The position numbers were made by a program, and so were the translations under genes. From Bacteroidales bacterium (GTDB lineage Bacteria > Bacteroidota > Bacteroidia > Bacteroidales > GCA-2748055): a stretch of DNA of 64,000 nt. Position 1 is the stretch's first letter, and every line of letters begins with the position of its first letter. The stretch is from assembly GCA_029210725.1 (NCBI GenBank), contig JARGFM010000011.1:12390-76389 (forward strand), written 5' to 3'. Below are positions 27,697 through 36,471 of this stretch, piece by piece. The notes below the pieces were generated by a model. It made no database searches. It saw only the letters and a list, made by a program, of their open reading frames with translations, and was not told where the DNA came from.

Positions 27697-28537
27697 ATTT
27701 CTGAAGCTGGGGAAGTTTAGCATCTCCGTCCCCGTATCCCTCACAGGCTTCCTGGGCTACTTTCTGGCCAGGCCCGCCTTTGATCCGGATGCCCTCTATA
27801 CCGTGCTTGGCATCTTTCTGCTTTCATCGGGCTCATCGGCGCTCAACCAGATCCAGGAACGTCATACAGATGCCCGTATGGAGCGAACGGCAAAACGCCC
27901 CCTTCCCGCGCGACAGATCACCCTTCGGGGAGCCATCCTTTTTTCGGTAATTTGTGCAACAAGCGGTACCATCCTGCTTCTGCTTACCGGCTACCCGCTG
28001 GCTGCTGTCTTCGGAGTATTTACCCTGCTCTGGTATAACCTGGTCTATACTCCTTTAAAAAAAATTACCGCTTTTGCAGTACTTCCCGGTGCCCTGATCG
28101 GGGCCATGCCGCCCCTGATCGGGTGGACGGCAGCCGGCAGAGATCCGCTGGATATGGAGATCCTGGCGGTGGCTTTCCTGCTTTTCGTGGGACAAATGCC
28201 GCACTACTGGCTTCTGATGCTCAAGGTGGGCAAGGAGTTTCAAAAAGCGGGGATCCCGGTCATCACCAGTCTGTTGGATGAGCGGCAGATCCGCAATCTC
28301 AGTTTTGTATGGATCGCCACCACCGGCGCCTGTGTAATGATGCTGCCCGCCACTCCTGTTATCCGGCACCGGGGCATGTCGCTGCTTATGATCGTGGCAG
28401 CCATCTGGTTTATCGTCCGCATGTTCCGGCTCTCTTACCGGAGAAATCTGGTGGAACATTGGAAAAAAGCATTTATTACTGTAAATTTGTTTTACCTCTT
28501 GCTGATTCTGGTTTTAATTGCCGACAGAATGATCTGA
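27689..28537 (+). CDS. ctaB: Protoheme IX farnesyltransferase (heme O synthase)
   Basis: 282 residues, about eight to nine membrane helices, UbiA superfamily. The first Asp-rich motif appears as NQIQERHTDARMERTAKRP, followed by YTPLKKITAFAVLPGALIGAMPPLIGW, which is characteristic of CtaB/CyoE. It attaches a farnesyl group to heme b giving heme O for the oxidase. No heme A synthase gene is visible in the window, so whether the enzyme uses heme A cannot be judged. The start overlaps ctaC. Confidence 0.93.
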   Translation: MNRFLKLGKFSISVPVSLTGFLGYFLARPAFDPDALYTVLGIFLLSSGSSALNQIQERHTDARMERTAKRPLPARQITLRGAILFSVICATSGTILLLLTGYPLAAVFGVFTLLWYNLVYTPLKKITAFAVLPGALIGAMPPLIGWTAAGRDPLDMEILAVAFLLFVGQMPHYWLLMLKVGKEFQKAGIPVITSLLDERQIRNLSFVWIATTGACVMMLPATPVIRHRGMSLLMIVAAIWFIVRMFRLSYRRNLVEHWKKAFITVNLFYLLLILVLIADRMI

Positions 28538-28566
28538 TACCATATAAACCTGAAAACCCTACAAAA

Positions 28567-28893
28567 ATGAAAAAAGTATTTGTTTTACTTCTAGCACTTT
28601 TACTGATGTCAGCCTGCAACTCAGCCACCGAGAAGAAAGAGCAGGCCGCTGCGGAACAGGAGGCTCCTGCCGCCGAATGGGTGGAGGTCACCCTGGATGT
28701 GGAGGGGATGACCTGCGATGGCTGTGAGAACGCCATTAAGGCAGGCGTGGAGAACCTGGAAGGCATTGCGGAGGTGGAATCCTCCCACGAAGAGGGCTGG
28801 ACCAGGGTCAAATATGACAAGAACCAGACCTCGGTGGATGATATCCAGGCCAGGATCACCGAGACGGGCTATGAGGTGAAGGGAGAGCTTTAG
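28567..28893 (+). CDS. HMA-domain lipoprotein, probable periplasmic copper chaperone
   Basis: 108 residues from the ATG at 28567. LLLMSACNS is a lipobox, followed by an Ala/Glu-rich linker and a heavy-metal-associated domain with VEGMTCDGCENAIKAGV, the MxCxxC copper site. The domain ends with the typical ITETGYEVK. As a lipid-anchored periplasmic protein directly after the oxidase genes, it may pass copper to SCO or CtaC; mercury or other metals are possible. The larger open frame running in from ctaB is not needed. Confidence 0.87.
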   Translation: MKKVFVLLLALLLMSACNSATEKKEQAAAEQEAPAAEWVEVTLDVEGMTCDGCENAIKAGVENLEGIAEVESSHEEGWTRVKYDKNQTSVDDIQARITETGYEVKGEL

Positions 28894-28964
28894 CCTCCTT
28901 TAAAACTGCTCCGGCAGGAGCGACCGGAATCATATCCGGCAAGCAGGCCTGCAGAGGGTAAGTG

Positions 28965-29804
28965 CTATTTAATAAGCAGGGAAAGAAATCCCATAAAGAG
29001 CACCGCATCGGCAGTCAGCCGGAAGTAATCGTTTTTCCTGAAACGAGAAGGATAATAGAGGACCAGCAGAAGAATGGTGGCCATCCCGGACAGGATCAGT
29101 GCATATTTGGAAAAATGGTCCATTTCAAAAACCAGGAACTGCAGCAGGGAAAGCAGGTAGATCGTCAGGGCCGTCCCCAGAAGCAGATTCCGGCTCCGCT
29201 GCTTCCCCAGCAGCCTGGCCAGCGAGGCAATACCCATCCGGCTGTCGAGCTGAATATCATAGAGAGAGATAATCCCCAGGTTCATCAGAAGGACTCCCGG
29301 AAAGATCAGGGCAATCATGCCATGACCCGTTTCAAAACTTCCCTCATAAGCCACAAAGGGACCCAGCCAGGTTCCTGCCATATAAAGCAGCATTACAAAG
29401 AATTCCCCGGGGATATTCAGAATCCTGTTCTTCCTGAACACATGACGCATGGCGTAAAAAAGCAATACCAGTCCGGCCAGTAACAGGGCATATTTCATCA
29501 GCTCCTGGTCCAGCAGATTAAAGATCAGCAGGATGTTTACAGTGGCTACCAGTCCCATGCTCCATACCAGGGTCTTCCGGTTTTTTATCATGAAATAATG
29601 GTGTTCCCGCTGGATTTTTTTCCGGTGCTTCCAGGCATCCAGCAGATGATCGCCCGTATAGAGCAGCCAGACTGTCAGCGCCAGGGTGATCCACCACACC
29701 CATCCGGGATCCACAGCGAACAGCCGGGCAGCAAAACAGGAGGAGGCCAGGGCCCCCAGCACAATATCCAGACTCAGAAAATGGAAATACCGGTAAAACT
29801 TCAT
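28965..29804 (-). CDS. UbiA-family prenyltransferase-like membrane protein
   Basis: 279 residues, about eight membrane helices. Two acidic motifs in the right positions (YTGDHLLDAWKHRKK near residue 50 and LYDIQLDSRMG near 185) resemble the paired Asp motifs of UbiA enzymes, though the first is not the classical NDxxDxxxD. The substrate is unknown. It is on the same strand and 49 bases downstream of actF, convergent with the oxidase operon, so it could serve quinone or heme side-chain formation. Confidence 0.68.
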   Translation of the reverse strand: MKFYRYFHFLSLDIVLGALASSCFAARLFAVDPGWVWWITLALTVWLLYTGDHLLDAWKHRKKIQREHHYFMIKNRKTLVWSMGLVATVNILLIFNLLDQELMKYALLLAGLVLLFYAMRHVFRKNRILNIPGEFFVMLLYMAGTWLGPFVAYEGSFETGHGMIALIFPGVLLMNLGIISLYDIQLDSRMGIASLARLLGKQRSRNLLLGTALTIYLLSLLQFLVFEMDHFSKYALILSGMATILLLVLYYPSRFRKNDYFRLTADAVLFMGFLSLLIK

Positions 29805-29853
29805 TCAGAAGATCCAATTAGAAAGGGCGAATTTAAGAAAAACCTGGCGGATC

Positions 29854-31017
29854 TCAGGTGTGGTGTTTTTTACACTCCTCCAGGTAGGGATGATTCACCG
29901 GGTAAAGTCCGGCCCTGCTCAACACCCACCCGGTAACCAGCATAAACAGTCCCGCAAATCCCACAAAGGATCCAATCTCCTGGAATCCGAGCACCTGTGT
30001 TCCCAGGGTCCCCGGGAATATCTGGATATAGAGATCGATAAACTGTCCTATGATCAGGAAGGGAATCACCATTTTCAATACCGTCCGGTTCCTGGCCGTG
30101 GCTTTGGGCATCAGCAGCACAAAGGGAAGGAACCAGTTTATGGCGATATTGGCAAAGAAAAAGAACCTCCAGCCCTCGCCCCTGACCCTGGACAGAAAAT
30201 AGACGGTCTCTTCCGGAATATTGGCATACCAGATCAGCATAAATTCGGCGAACCAGAAGTAACCCCAGATGATGCAAAGCATAAATATGTAGCGGGAGAA
30301 GTCGCCCAAATGGCTTTTGTTCAGGAAGGGGAAATGCCCCCGCTGATTCATGATCAGGACTACGAATGTGATTATAATGGCCGCGTGATGAAAGGCAGCC
30401 ACAAAATTCTTGATGGCAAATATGGTGCTGTACCAGTGGGCATCAATGGACATGATCCAGTCGATCATGGCAAAGGAAAAGGTGATAATCACGATGAAGA
30501 TAAAAACCCTGGACCGGTGCTCCAGTTTTTTGAAGATCTCCATTCCTCCCAGCGCATCCTCCTTTAGAGAAAGACGGCGGATGATCACAAACATCAAAAT
30601 CCAGAGTGCAAAATAAAGGACCAAACGGGCTGCCCAGAAGGGCAGGTTCAGATAGGGGGCCTTATGAGCAAGAAGCGGGTCCTGCGCCACCTCCAGGGTA
30701 TGGCTCCAGTGGTACAGGGAATGGGCCCCGAATATCATCACCAGGAATAAAATGGCTCCCACCGGCAGGTATCCGGCCATGGCCTCAGGCACTCGGATAA
30801 ATCCGGCCGACCAGCCGGAATGGGTCACCCGCTGAATCGATACAAACAGGAGGGCCCCTACCGCCAGCGAAACAAAATAGACGTTGTTCAGCAGGAGATT
30901 TGCCCATCCCCTCTGGGGATCCCCGGCAAAAGCAGTGATAAGAGCTGCGACTCCCACCACTACCATGATCAGGGTAGAGATGATATAGAAACGCGATAGT
31001 TTGATTTTCTCTTCCAT
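29854..31017 (-). CDS. actF: Alternative complex III subunit ActF
   Basis: 387 residues, about ten membrane helices. GAHSLYHWSHTLEVAQDP, FAALHHAAI-like AFHHAAIIITFV and WGYFWFAEFMLIWYANIPEE are conserved in ActF. It is an NrfD-like quinol-interacting or structural subunit of the menaquinol:cytochrome c oxidoreductase. It is the last gene of the actABCDEF set. Confidence 0.9.
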   Translation of the reverse strand: MEEKIKLSRFYIISTLIMVVVGVAALITAFAGDPQRGWANLLLNNVYFVSLAVGALLFVSIQRVTHSGWSAGFIRVPEAMAGYLPVGAILFLVMIFGAHSLYHWSHTLEVAQDPLLAHKAPYLNLPFWAARLVLYFALWILMFVIIRRLSLKEDALGGMEIFKKLEHRSRVFIFIVIITFSFAMIDWIMSIDAHWYSTIFAIKNFVAAFHHAAIIITFVVLIMNQRGHFPFLNKSHLGDFSRYIFMLCIIWGYFWFAEFMLIWYANIPEETVYFLSRVRGEGWRFFFFANIAINWFLPFVLLMPKATARNRTVLKMVIPFLIIGQFIDLYIQIFPGTLGTQVLGFQEIGSFVGFAGLFMLVTGWVLSRAGLYPVNHPYLEECKKHHT

Positions 31018-31036
31018 GTTATAATATTTAGGCCAT

Positions 31037-31591
31037 CTACTTCTGAAGGGAAGAACGAATATGCAGGATGATTTTCCACCGGTCTTCCGGAGTAATCATC
31101 CCTCCGTGTGCTCCCATAATTCCGTAACCAACCGTGATAGAATGGTAGATCTCCCCGTCCCTCAGGGCTTTTACCTGGTCGTTGATCAGGCTGGCCGGGG
31201 GATAAGGATAGCGCATGCTGGTAAACAGGTAACCCTGCCCGTCACCCTCTGCTCCGTGACAGGAGATGCAGAAGATCTCATAGGCTGCGAGGCCCCGGGC
31301 AAGGTTCTCAGAAGAGGCCTCCAGGGGGTTCGCCAGGGCCTCACCGGCAGCGATGCGGCCCTCATCGGTCTTCTCCCAGGGGAAGGGAAGCGCTCCCCTG
31401 GGGATGGTTCCTTCCACCGGGATCCTCATGGTCATGTGATCGCTGAAATTGGGATTGGGTGTATAGGACTCGTAAGCAAACGAATAGTACATGTCGGGCA
31501 TATAGTCCCACCCGGTACTGGAACGGGTCCGGTCGCAGGAGAGCAGTGCCAGAAAGAGGATGGAGCCTGCCAGGATGTTTCTGTATTTCAT
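31037..31591 (-). CDS. actE: Alternative complex III subunit ActE, monoheme cytochrome c lipoprotein
   Basis: 184 residues. LFLALLSCDRT is a lipobox. The N-terminal part (WDYMPDMYYSFAYE) is typical of ActE, and the cytochrome c domain has EIFCISCHGAEGDGQG with distal Met in GIMGAHGGMI. It probably hands electrons on to the caa3 oxidase. It lies six bases after actD. Confidence 0.92.
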   Translation of the reverse strand: MKYRNILAGSILFLALLSCDRTRSSTGWDYMPDMYYSFAYESYTPNPNFSDHMTMRIPVEGTIPRGALPFPWEKTDEGRIAAGEALANPLEASSENLARGLAAYEIFCISCHGAEGDGQGYLFTSMRYPYPPASLINDQVKALRDGEIYHSITVGYGIMGAHGGMITPEDRWKIILHIRSSLQK

Positions 31592-31597
31592 AGCTTG

Positions 31598-32101
31598 TTA
31601 CTTTTCTATAACTTCAATGGCCCCGGTCTCTTTCATCAGCGTCACAGCCCGGGCAGCATCGGCCTTCTTTCTGCTGACCAGGATCACAAACTTATCGTCG
31701 GTAGCCTCCCGATGGTAGATGGGTTTCTCATGAGATGGCCAGAGATTGGCCCGCCAGGAGAAGGTAAAAAGACTCAGAATGGTGATGCTGAAAATGACCA
31801 GTATGATGGTTATCACCAGAAAGGATGGAAATGCATTGCTGGGTTTCCCTCCATAATTCATGGGCCAGTCAATCACCGCCGTATAGATCAGGAAGGCCAG
31901 TACCCCCAGGGTGGCAAAAAAACCATAGAACCAACCCACGATGGTCATTCTGGACTTCCGGCCCTGCTTCTCCAGGATCTCGTGGACCGGGTATGGGGTA
32001 AAGATATCCTCGATCTCGATCTCCTGCTCCTTCATCTTCCTGAAGGCCCTGAGCAGGGTCTCTTCGTCCTTAAAAACGCCCAATAAATAATCGGAGTCCA
32101 T
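31598..32101 (-). CDS. actD: Alternative complex III subunit ActD (DUF3341)
   Basis: 167 residues. The soluble N-terminus (LLGVFKDEETLLRAFRKMKEQ) is an ACT-like alpha/beta fold, followed by HEILEKQGRKSRMTIVGWFYG and two membrane helices. This DUF3341 architecture is specific for ActD. It is a structural subunit of the complex with no cofactor. One base separates it from actC. Confidence 0.92.
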   Translation of the reverse strand: MDSDYLLGVFKDEETLLRAFRKMKEQEIEIEDIFTPYPVHEILEKQGRKSRMTIVGWFYGFFATLGVLAFLIYTAVIDWPMNYGGKPSNAFPSFLVITIILVIFSITILSLFTFSWRANLWPSHEKPIYHREATDDKFVILVSRKKADAARAVTLMKETGAIEVIEK

Positions 32102-32102
32102 A

Positions 32103-33470
32103 TTAGCTGCTTTTATCCTTTTTCAACTGATACTTATTTACCGCTTTCACTTCGCTGATGGCAATCATGGGGATGTACTTAAAGAAGAGCAATACCCCGA
32201 AAATAAAGATCCCCAGGGTTCCCAGGTACATGGCAATCTCCACAAAGGTCGGCGAATAAGAGGCCCAGGCCGATGGCAGGTAATCCTTTGACAGAGAGGT
32301 GACCACAATGTTGAAACGCTCAAACCACATCCCCACGTTGATCAGGATGGAGATGATAAACACCACCACCAGATTGCTCCGGATCTTTTTGAACCACATG
32401 AGCTGGGGAACCAGGGCATTGAAGATAAACATGGCCCAGAACTGCCTGGTGAACTCGCCGGTGATCCGGTTATGAAAGAAGGTGAAGATCTCGTATTCGT
32501 TCCCGGAATACCAGGCCACGAAGATCTCCGTCAGGTAGGCCGATCCCATAATCAACGAAACAAAGATCAGTATTTTGGCCACCTTGTCGAGATGGGAATC
32601 TGTCACATAATCTTCCAGCTTGTAAATCTTTCTCAGGATAATCATCAGGGTCATCACCATGGCAAAGCCGGAGAAGATTGCCCCCACCACAAAATAGGGG
32701 GGAAAGATGGTGGTATGCCATCCCGGTTCCACCGAGACCGCGAAATCCGTCGATACAATGGAGTGCACCGATACCACCAGTACGGCTGCAATACCTCCCA
32801 GGATATAGCTCAGTCCTTCGTAGCGTTTCCACTCTCCCACGGATCCCCGCCAGCCCATGGCAAAAAAGCCGTATACCGCTTTTTTAACTTTCGATTTTGT
32901 ATGATCGCGGATGGTGGCGAAATCGGGAATCATTCCCAGGTACCAGAAGGAGGCAGAGATAAGCAGGTAGGCCGAAATAGCAATGAAGTCCCAGAATAGC
33001 GGAGAGTTGTAATTGACCCAGAGCGGTCCCCGTGTATTGGGATAGGGGAAAATAAAGAAGGCGTTCCAGATCCGGCCCATATGCAGAGCCGGAAAGATAG
33101 CGGCACATCCCACGGCCACCACCGTCATGGCTTCGGCGGCCCGGTTGATGGACGATCGCCACTCCTGCCTGAGAATCAGGAGGAAGATGGAGAAGGCTGT
33201 ACCGGCATGCCCGATCCCGATCCACCAGACAAAGTTAATAATGGCCCAGCCCCAGCCAACTGTATTGTTCACGCCCCAGGTACCGATCCCGGTAGAGATG
33301 GTCACATAGATGGACCAGAACCCCAGCAGCATCAGGATGGAACTGATGCCCAGTCCCACGATCCACCAGAATTTGGGCCTGGCATAAAGCGGAGAGGTAA
33401 TATCTGCCGTGATATGGTTCAGGGATTTATTTCCCAGCACCAGAGGGCCCCTGACTTCCGTATTATACAT
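32103..33470 (-). CDS. actC: Alternative complex III subunit ActC (NrfD-like)
   Basis: 455 residues, about ten membrane helices. GVNNTVGWGWAIINFVWWIGIGHAGTAFSIFLLI and RAAEAMTVVAVGCAAIFPALHMGR are characteristic of ActC/NrfD. This subunit is thought to bind menaquinol next to the iron-sulfur clusters of ActB. It lies 17 bases after actB. Confidence 0.94.
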   Translation of the reverse strand: MYNTEVRGPLVLGNKSLNHITADITSPLYARPKFWWIVGLGISSILMLLGFWSIYVTISTGIGTWGVNNTVGWGWAIINFVWWIGIGHAGTAFSIFLLILRQEWRSSINRAAEAMTVVAVGCAAIFPALHMGRIWNAFFIFPYPNTRGPLWVNYNSPLFWDFIAISAYLLISASFWYLGMIPDFATIRDHTKSKVKKAVYGFFAMGWRGSVGEWKRYEGLSYILGGIAAVLVVSVHSIVSTDFAVSVEPGWHTTIFPPYFVVGAIFSGFAMVMTLMIILRKIYKLEDYVTDSHLDKVAKILIFVSLIMGSAYLTEIFVAWYSGNEYEIFTFFHNRITGEFTRQFWAMFIFNALVPQLMWFKKIRSNLVVVFIISILINVGMWFERFNIVVTSLSKDYLPSAWASYSPTFVEIAMYLGTLGIFIFGVLLFFKYIPMIAISEVKAVNKYQLKKDKSS

Positions 33471-33487
33471 ATATCCTGTATTAGTTA

Positions 33488-36457
33488 TTATCCATGTTGT
33501 TCATGAGCCGAAGCATCCTCCGTCCCGGGAGATTTCTCAGTTCCCGGTTCTGCTTCCAAATTCCGTACCCTGGTCAGGTAAGCCACTGAGGGCAGGGTAT
33601 GAAGCTGCTCCAGCAAATGATAGTTGCGTTCCTCTCTTTTCAGTTTGCTCACCTTCGATTCCGGATCATTCATATTCCCGAAAACCAGCGCCCCGGACGG
33701 ACACGATTGCACACAGGCGGGCTGTATTTCTCCATCCTGCAGTACCCGGTCCTCCAGCTTGGCCTCCAGTTTCTTCTCCTGGATCCGCTGTACACAAAAC
33801 GAACACTTCTCCACCACGCCCCGCTCACGCACCGTGACGTCGGGATTCAGGACCAGTCTGGAGAGCTCGCTGTTCTGATTGAAATCGAACTTCTCATTGT
33901 TCATATATTTGAACCAGTTGAAACGACGTACCCGGTAAGGACAGTTGTTTATGCAGTACTTGGTCCCGATACACCTCACATAGGCCACCTGGTTGAGCCC
34001 TTCGTTACTATGCATGGTGGCCGATACAGGGCAGACATTCTCACAGGGTGCATGATCGCAATGCTGGCACATCACCGGCTGGTGAAATACCCTGGGATTA
34101 TCGGGATGTTCACTGAAATAGCGGTCGATACGCATCCAGTGCATGATCCTCCGGTTCTTCACTTCCTCTTTTCCCACCACGGCCACATTGTTTTCGGCAA
34201 TGCAGGATACCACGCAGTTGTTGCACCCGGTGCACTTGTTCAGATCGATCACCAGTCCCCAGTGAAAACCATCAAAGCTGGCTTCCGGATAGAGGGTCTG
34301 GTGATGGGCCTCGGCCTCGAGGTGAAAGTGGTTCCCTGCGGAAGGATCGGAGCGGAACTCTGTCAGAGTGGTCTCCCTCACAATGGGCCTCCCCTCCATG
34401 GTATGGTGGGTCTGGGTCCGCGCCAGGGGATAAGAACGGCCGGTGGGCTCCATCCTGATCCGCCGGTTGATATAGTCGCGATGGCCGTCCCGGCTGGTCA
34501 CCCACCGGAAAGCGTTAACGCCCAGGCCATCACCCACTTTTCCGGCCCTTTCACGGCCATATCCAAGTGCCAGGGAAACGGTTCCCCTGGCCTGTCCGGG
34601 CTGGATCAGCACAGGGACCTCCATCTCGTCGATGCTTACCAGGGTTTCATCGGCCAGCCCCATGGCCCCGGCATCGGCCGGGGAGACAGTCAGGTAGTTG
34701 TCCCAGCAGGCCTTGGTGACCGGGTCGGGAAGCTCCTGCAGCCAGGGATTGTTTGCATACCGTCCGTCGTTCAGAGCCACCGTGGAATAAAGGGTAAGCA
34801 CCAGGTCCGACTCTTCGGGATGCAGCTCCAGTACCGGGGGGCTATAGACCACAGAAGCCGGCAAGGGTTTCCCGGCCTCAAAACACCCCTTCTGTAGTGT
34901 TTGCACCCACCAGTTCTCGTCGCCCCGGACCCCGGGAGGAGCGATGGTACTTTGCCACCAGTTTTTCAGCAGATCCTCATAGCTAAGCTCTTCCCCGGCC
35001 CATTTCATCAGTGAGTCCTGGTAGGCCCGGGTATTAAAAATCGGGTGAATACAGGGTTGCTGAAGGCTGAAGGACCCGGAGACCGGTTCTGCATCTCCCC
35101 AGGCTTCCAGGTAATGATGATCGGGACAAATAAGCTGGCAGGCACTGGCTGTTTCGTTGAGTGCCGTACCCAGATAGGCGGTAAAACCCGCCTGTTTCAT
35201 GGCTTCAAAACCGCCAAGGCTGTAGAGGGGATTTACCTGGACCAGCAGAAGATTATCCACCTCCCCCCTCTGGAGGGAGTCGACAAAATCGTTAAACTCC
35301 CGGTCGTTCCCCTGTTTAAGCTGAATGGTGCGCTCCAGGTCCAGGGTGGAGCCATAATTATCCAGCATCTGGTTGATCCCTGCGACCATCTTCTGCACCA
35401 CGGGATTATTCGAACCGCAAACCACCAGGGATCTCCCCCGGTTCTCCAGCAGCTCCGCCACCAGTGATCCCACATCCAAGATACAGGGAGGTGCCGATAC
35501 TCCGGGCTGACCCGTGGCTTCGGCCAGCCGGTTGTAGATGGCTGCAAGCATCAGCTCCGATTCAGCAGGAGTCACCGGTAAACGTTCATCGGCACAGGAT
35601 CCCGTCATGGAAAGTGCGGATTCGACCTGGATATGACGGGACATATGGGGATGAGCCGTACTCAACTCCCTTTTGGAGGCATAAGCACGGGCAAATTCCA
35701 CCGGAGCGATCCAGGTACCCAGGAAGTCGGCATCAAAACTGAGAATATAGTCCGCCCTTTCGAAATGCAGCCCCGGGATCACAGAGGCGCCAAAAAGATC
35801 CAGATGCGCTTCCCTGATCCCGGAAGCAGAAATTTCATCGTACTGGATCCATCTGGCTCCGGGAAAGGCCTCCAGAAAGATCCGCAGAACCTCCCTGGTA
35901 GTGGGACTAATCATGGTCGGCGTTACAAGGACGGTGTTCCCGGCATCTTTTAACCTGCCGCTCACCATGGAGTCCGCTTCCTCCCAGGAAATCCTGTTTC
36001 CCCCTGATTCCGGTTCCTTATAACGGGCATCATCGTACAGGTTCAGAACGGAGGCCTGCACCCTGGCACTGGTTCCTCCGAGGGAGACAGGCGACTGGTG
36101 GTTCCCTTCAATTTTAATAGGCCGTCCGTCACGCACCTTAACCACCACACTGCAGTATTCGCTGCCGTCGAAAAAAGTGGAAGCATAGTAATTGGCTTTC
36201 CCTGGAACTATCTCTTCCGGTTTAATCAGGTAGGGGATGGCTTTCTGAACCGGCTTCTCACAACTGCTGACCAGGGCAGCCGTCCCAAAGCTGAAGCCCA
36301 CCAGTTTCAGGAAATCACGGCGCGAACCGCTGGCTTCAACAGCTTTGCTGTCCAGCAAATCCAGCACGGCATTTTTATGCTTATCCTCGTCGCTGTCTAC
36401 CTCCTCGGGATTCCTGCCATCTCTGTATTCTTCAATGCTTCTCCAATGCTTTTCCAT
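33488..36457 (-). CDS. actB: Alternative complex III subunit ActB (molybdopterin-like plus Fe-S)
   Basis: 989 residues from the ATG at 36457 (MEKHWRSIEEYRDGR). A twin-arginine-like SRRDFLKLVGFSFGTAALVSSC precedes a domain related to molybdopterin oxidoreductases that in this family has lost its cofactor. The C-terminal ferredoxin-like domain carries four cysteine clusters: CTGCNNCVVSC, CQHCDHAPCENVC, CIGTKYCINNC and CSFCVQ...CVQSC, for one 3Fe-4S and three 4Fe-4S clusters in known complexes. The fused MopB-plus-FeS form is usual for Bacteroidota. Confidence 0.95.
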   Translation of the reverse strand: MEKHWRSIEEYRDGRNPEEVDSDEDKHKNAVLDLLDSKAVEASGSRRDFLKLVGFSFGTAALVSSCEKPVQKAIPYLIKPEEIVPGKANYYASTFFDGSEYCSVVVKVRDGRPIKIEGNHQSPVSLGGTSARVQASVLNLYDDARYKEPESGGNRISWEEADSMVSGRLKDAGNTVLVTPTMISPTTREVLRIFLEAFPGARWIQYDEISASGIREAHLDLFGASVIPGLHFERADYILSFDADFLGTWIAPVEFARAYASKRELSTAHPHMSRHIQVESALSMTGSCADERLPVTPAESELMLAAIYNRLAEATGQPGVSAPPCILDVGSLVAELLENRGRSLVVCGSNNPVVQKMVAGINQMLDNYGSTLDLERTIQLKQGNDREFNDFVDSLQRGEVDNLLLVQVNPLYSLGGFEAMKQAGFTAYLGTALNETASACQLICPDHHYLEAWGDAEPVSGSFSLQQPCIHPIFNTRAYQDSLMKWAGEELSYEDLLKNWWQSTIAPPGVRGDENWWVQTLQKGCFEAGKPLPASVVYSPPVLELHPEESDLVLTLYSTVALNDGRYANNPWLQELPDPVTKACWDNYLTVSPADAGAMGLADETLVSIDEMEVPVLIQPGQARGTVSLALGYGRERAGKVGDGLGVNAFRWVTSRDGHRDYINRRIRMEPTGRSYPLARTQTHHTMEGRPIVRETTLTEFRSDPSAGNHFHLEAEAHHQTLYPEASFDGFHWGLVIDLNKCTGCNNCVVSCIAENNVAVVGKEEVKNRRIMHWMRIDRYFSEHPDNPRVFHQPVMCQHCDHAPCENVCPVSATMHSNEGLNQVAYVRCIGTKYCINNCPYRVRRFNWFKYMNNEKFDFNQNSELSRLVLNPDVTVRERGVVEKCSFCVQRIQEKKLEAKLEDRVLQDGEIQPACVQSCPSGALVFGNMNDPESKVSKLKREERNYHLLEQLHTLPSVAYLTRVRNLEAEPGTEKSPGTEDASAHEQHG

Positions 36458-36471
36458 GGGTATCGCTCGGT

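Noticed and set aside
33599-34897. 432-codon open frame on the plus strand
   Set aside because: It is antisense to the well supported actB gene and shows no domain.
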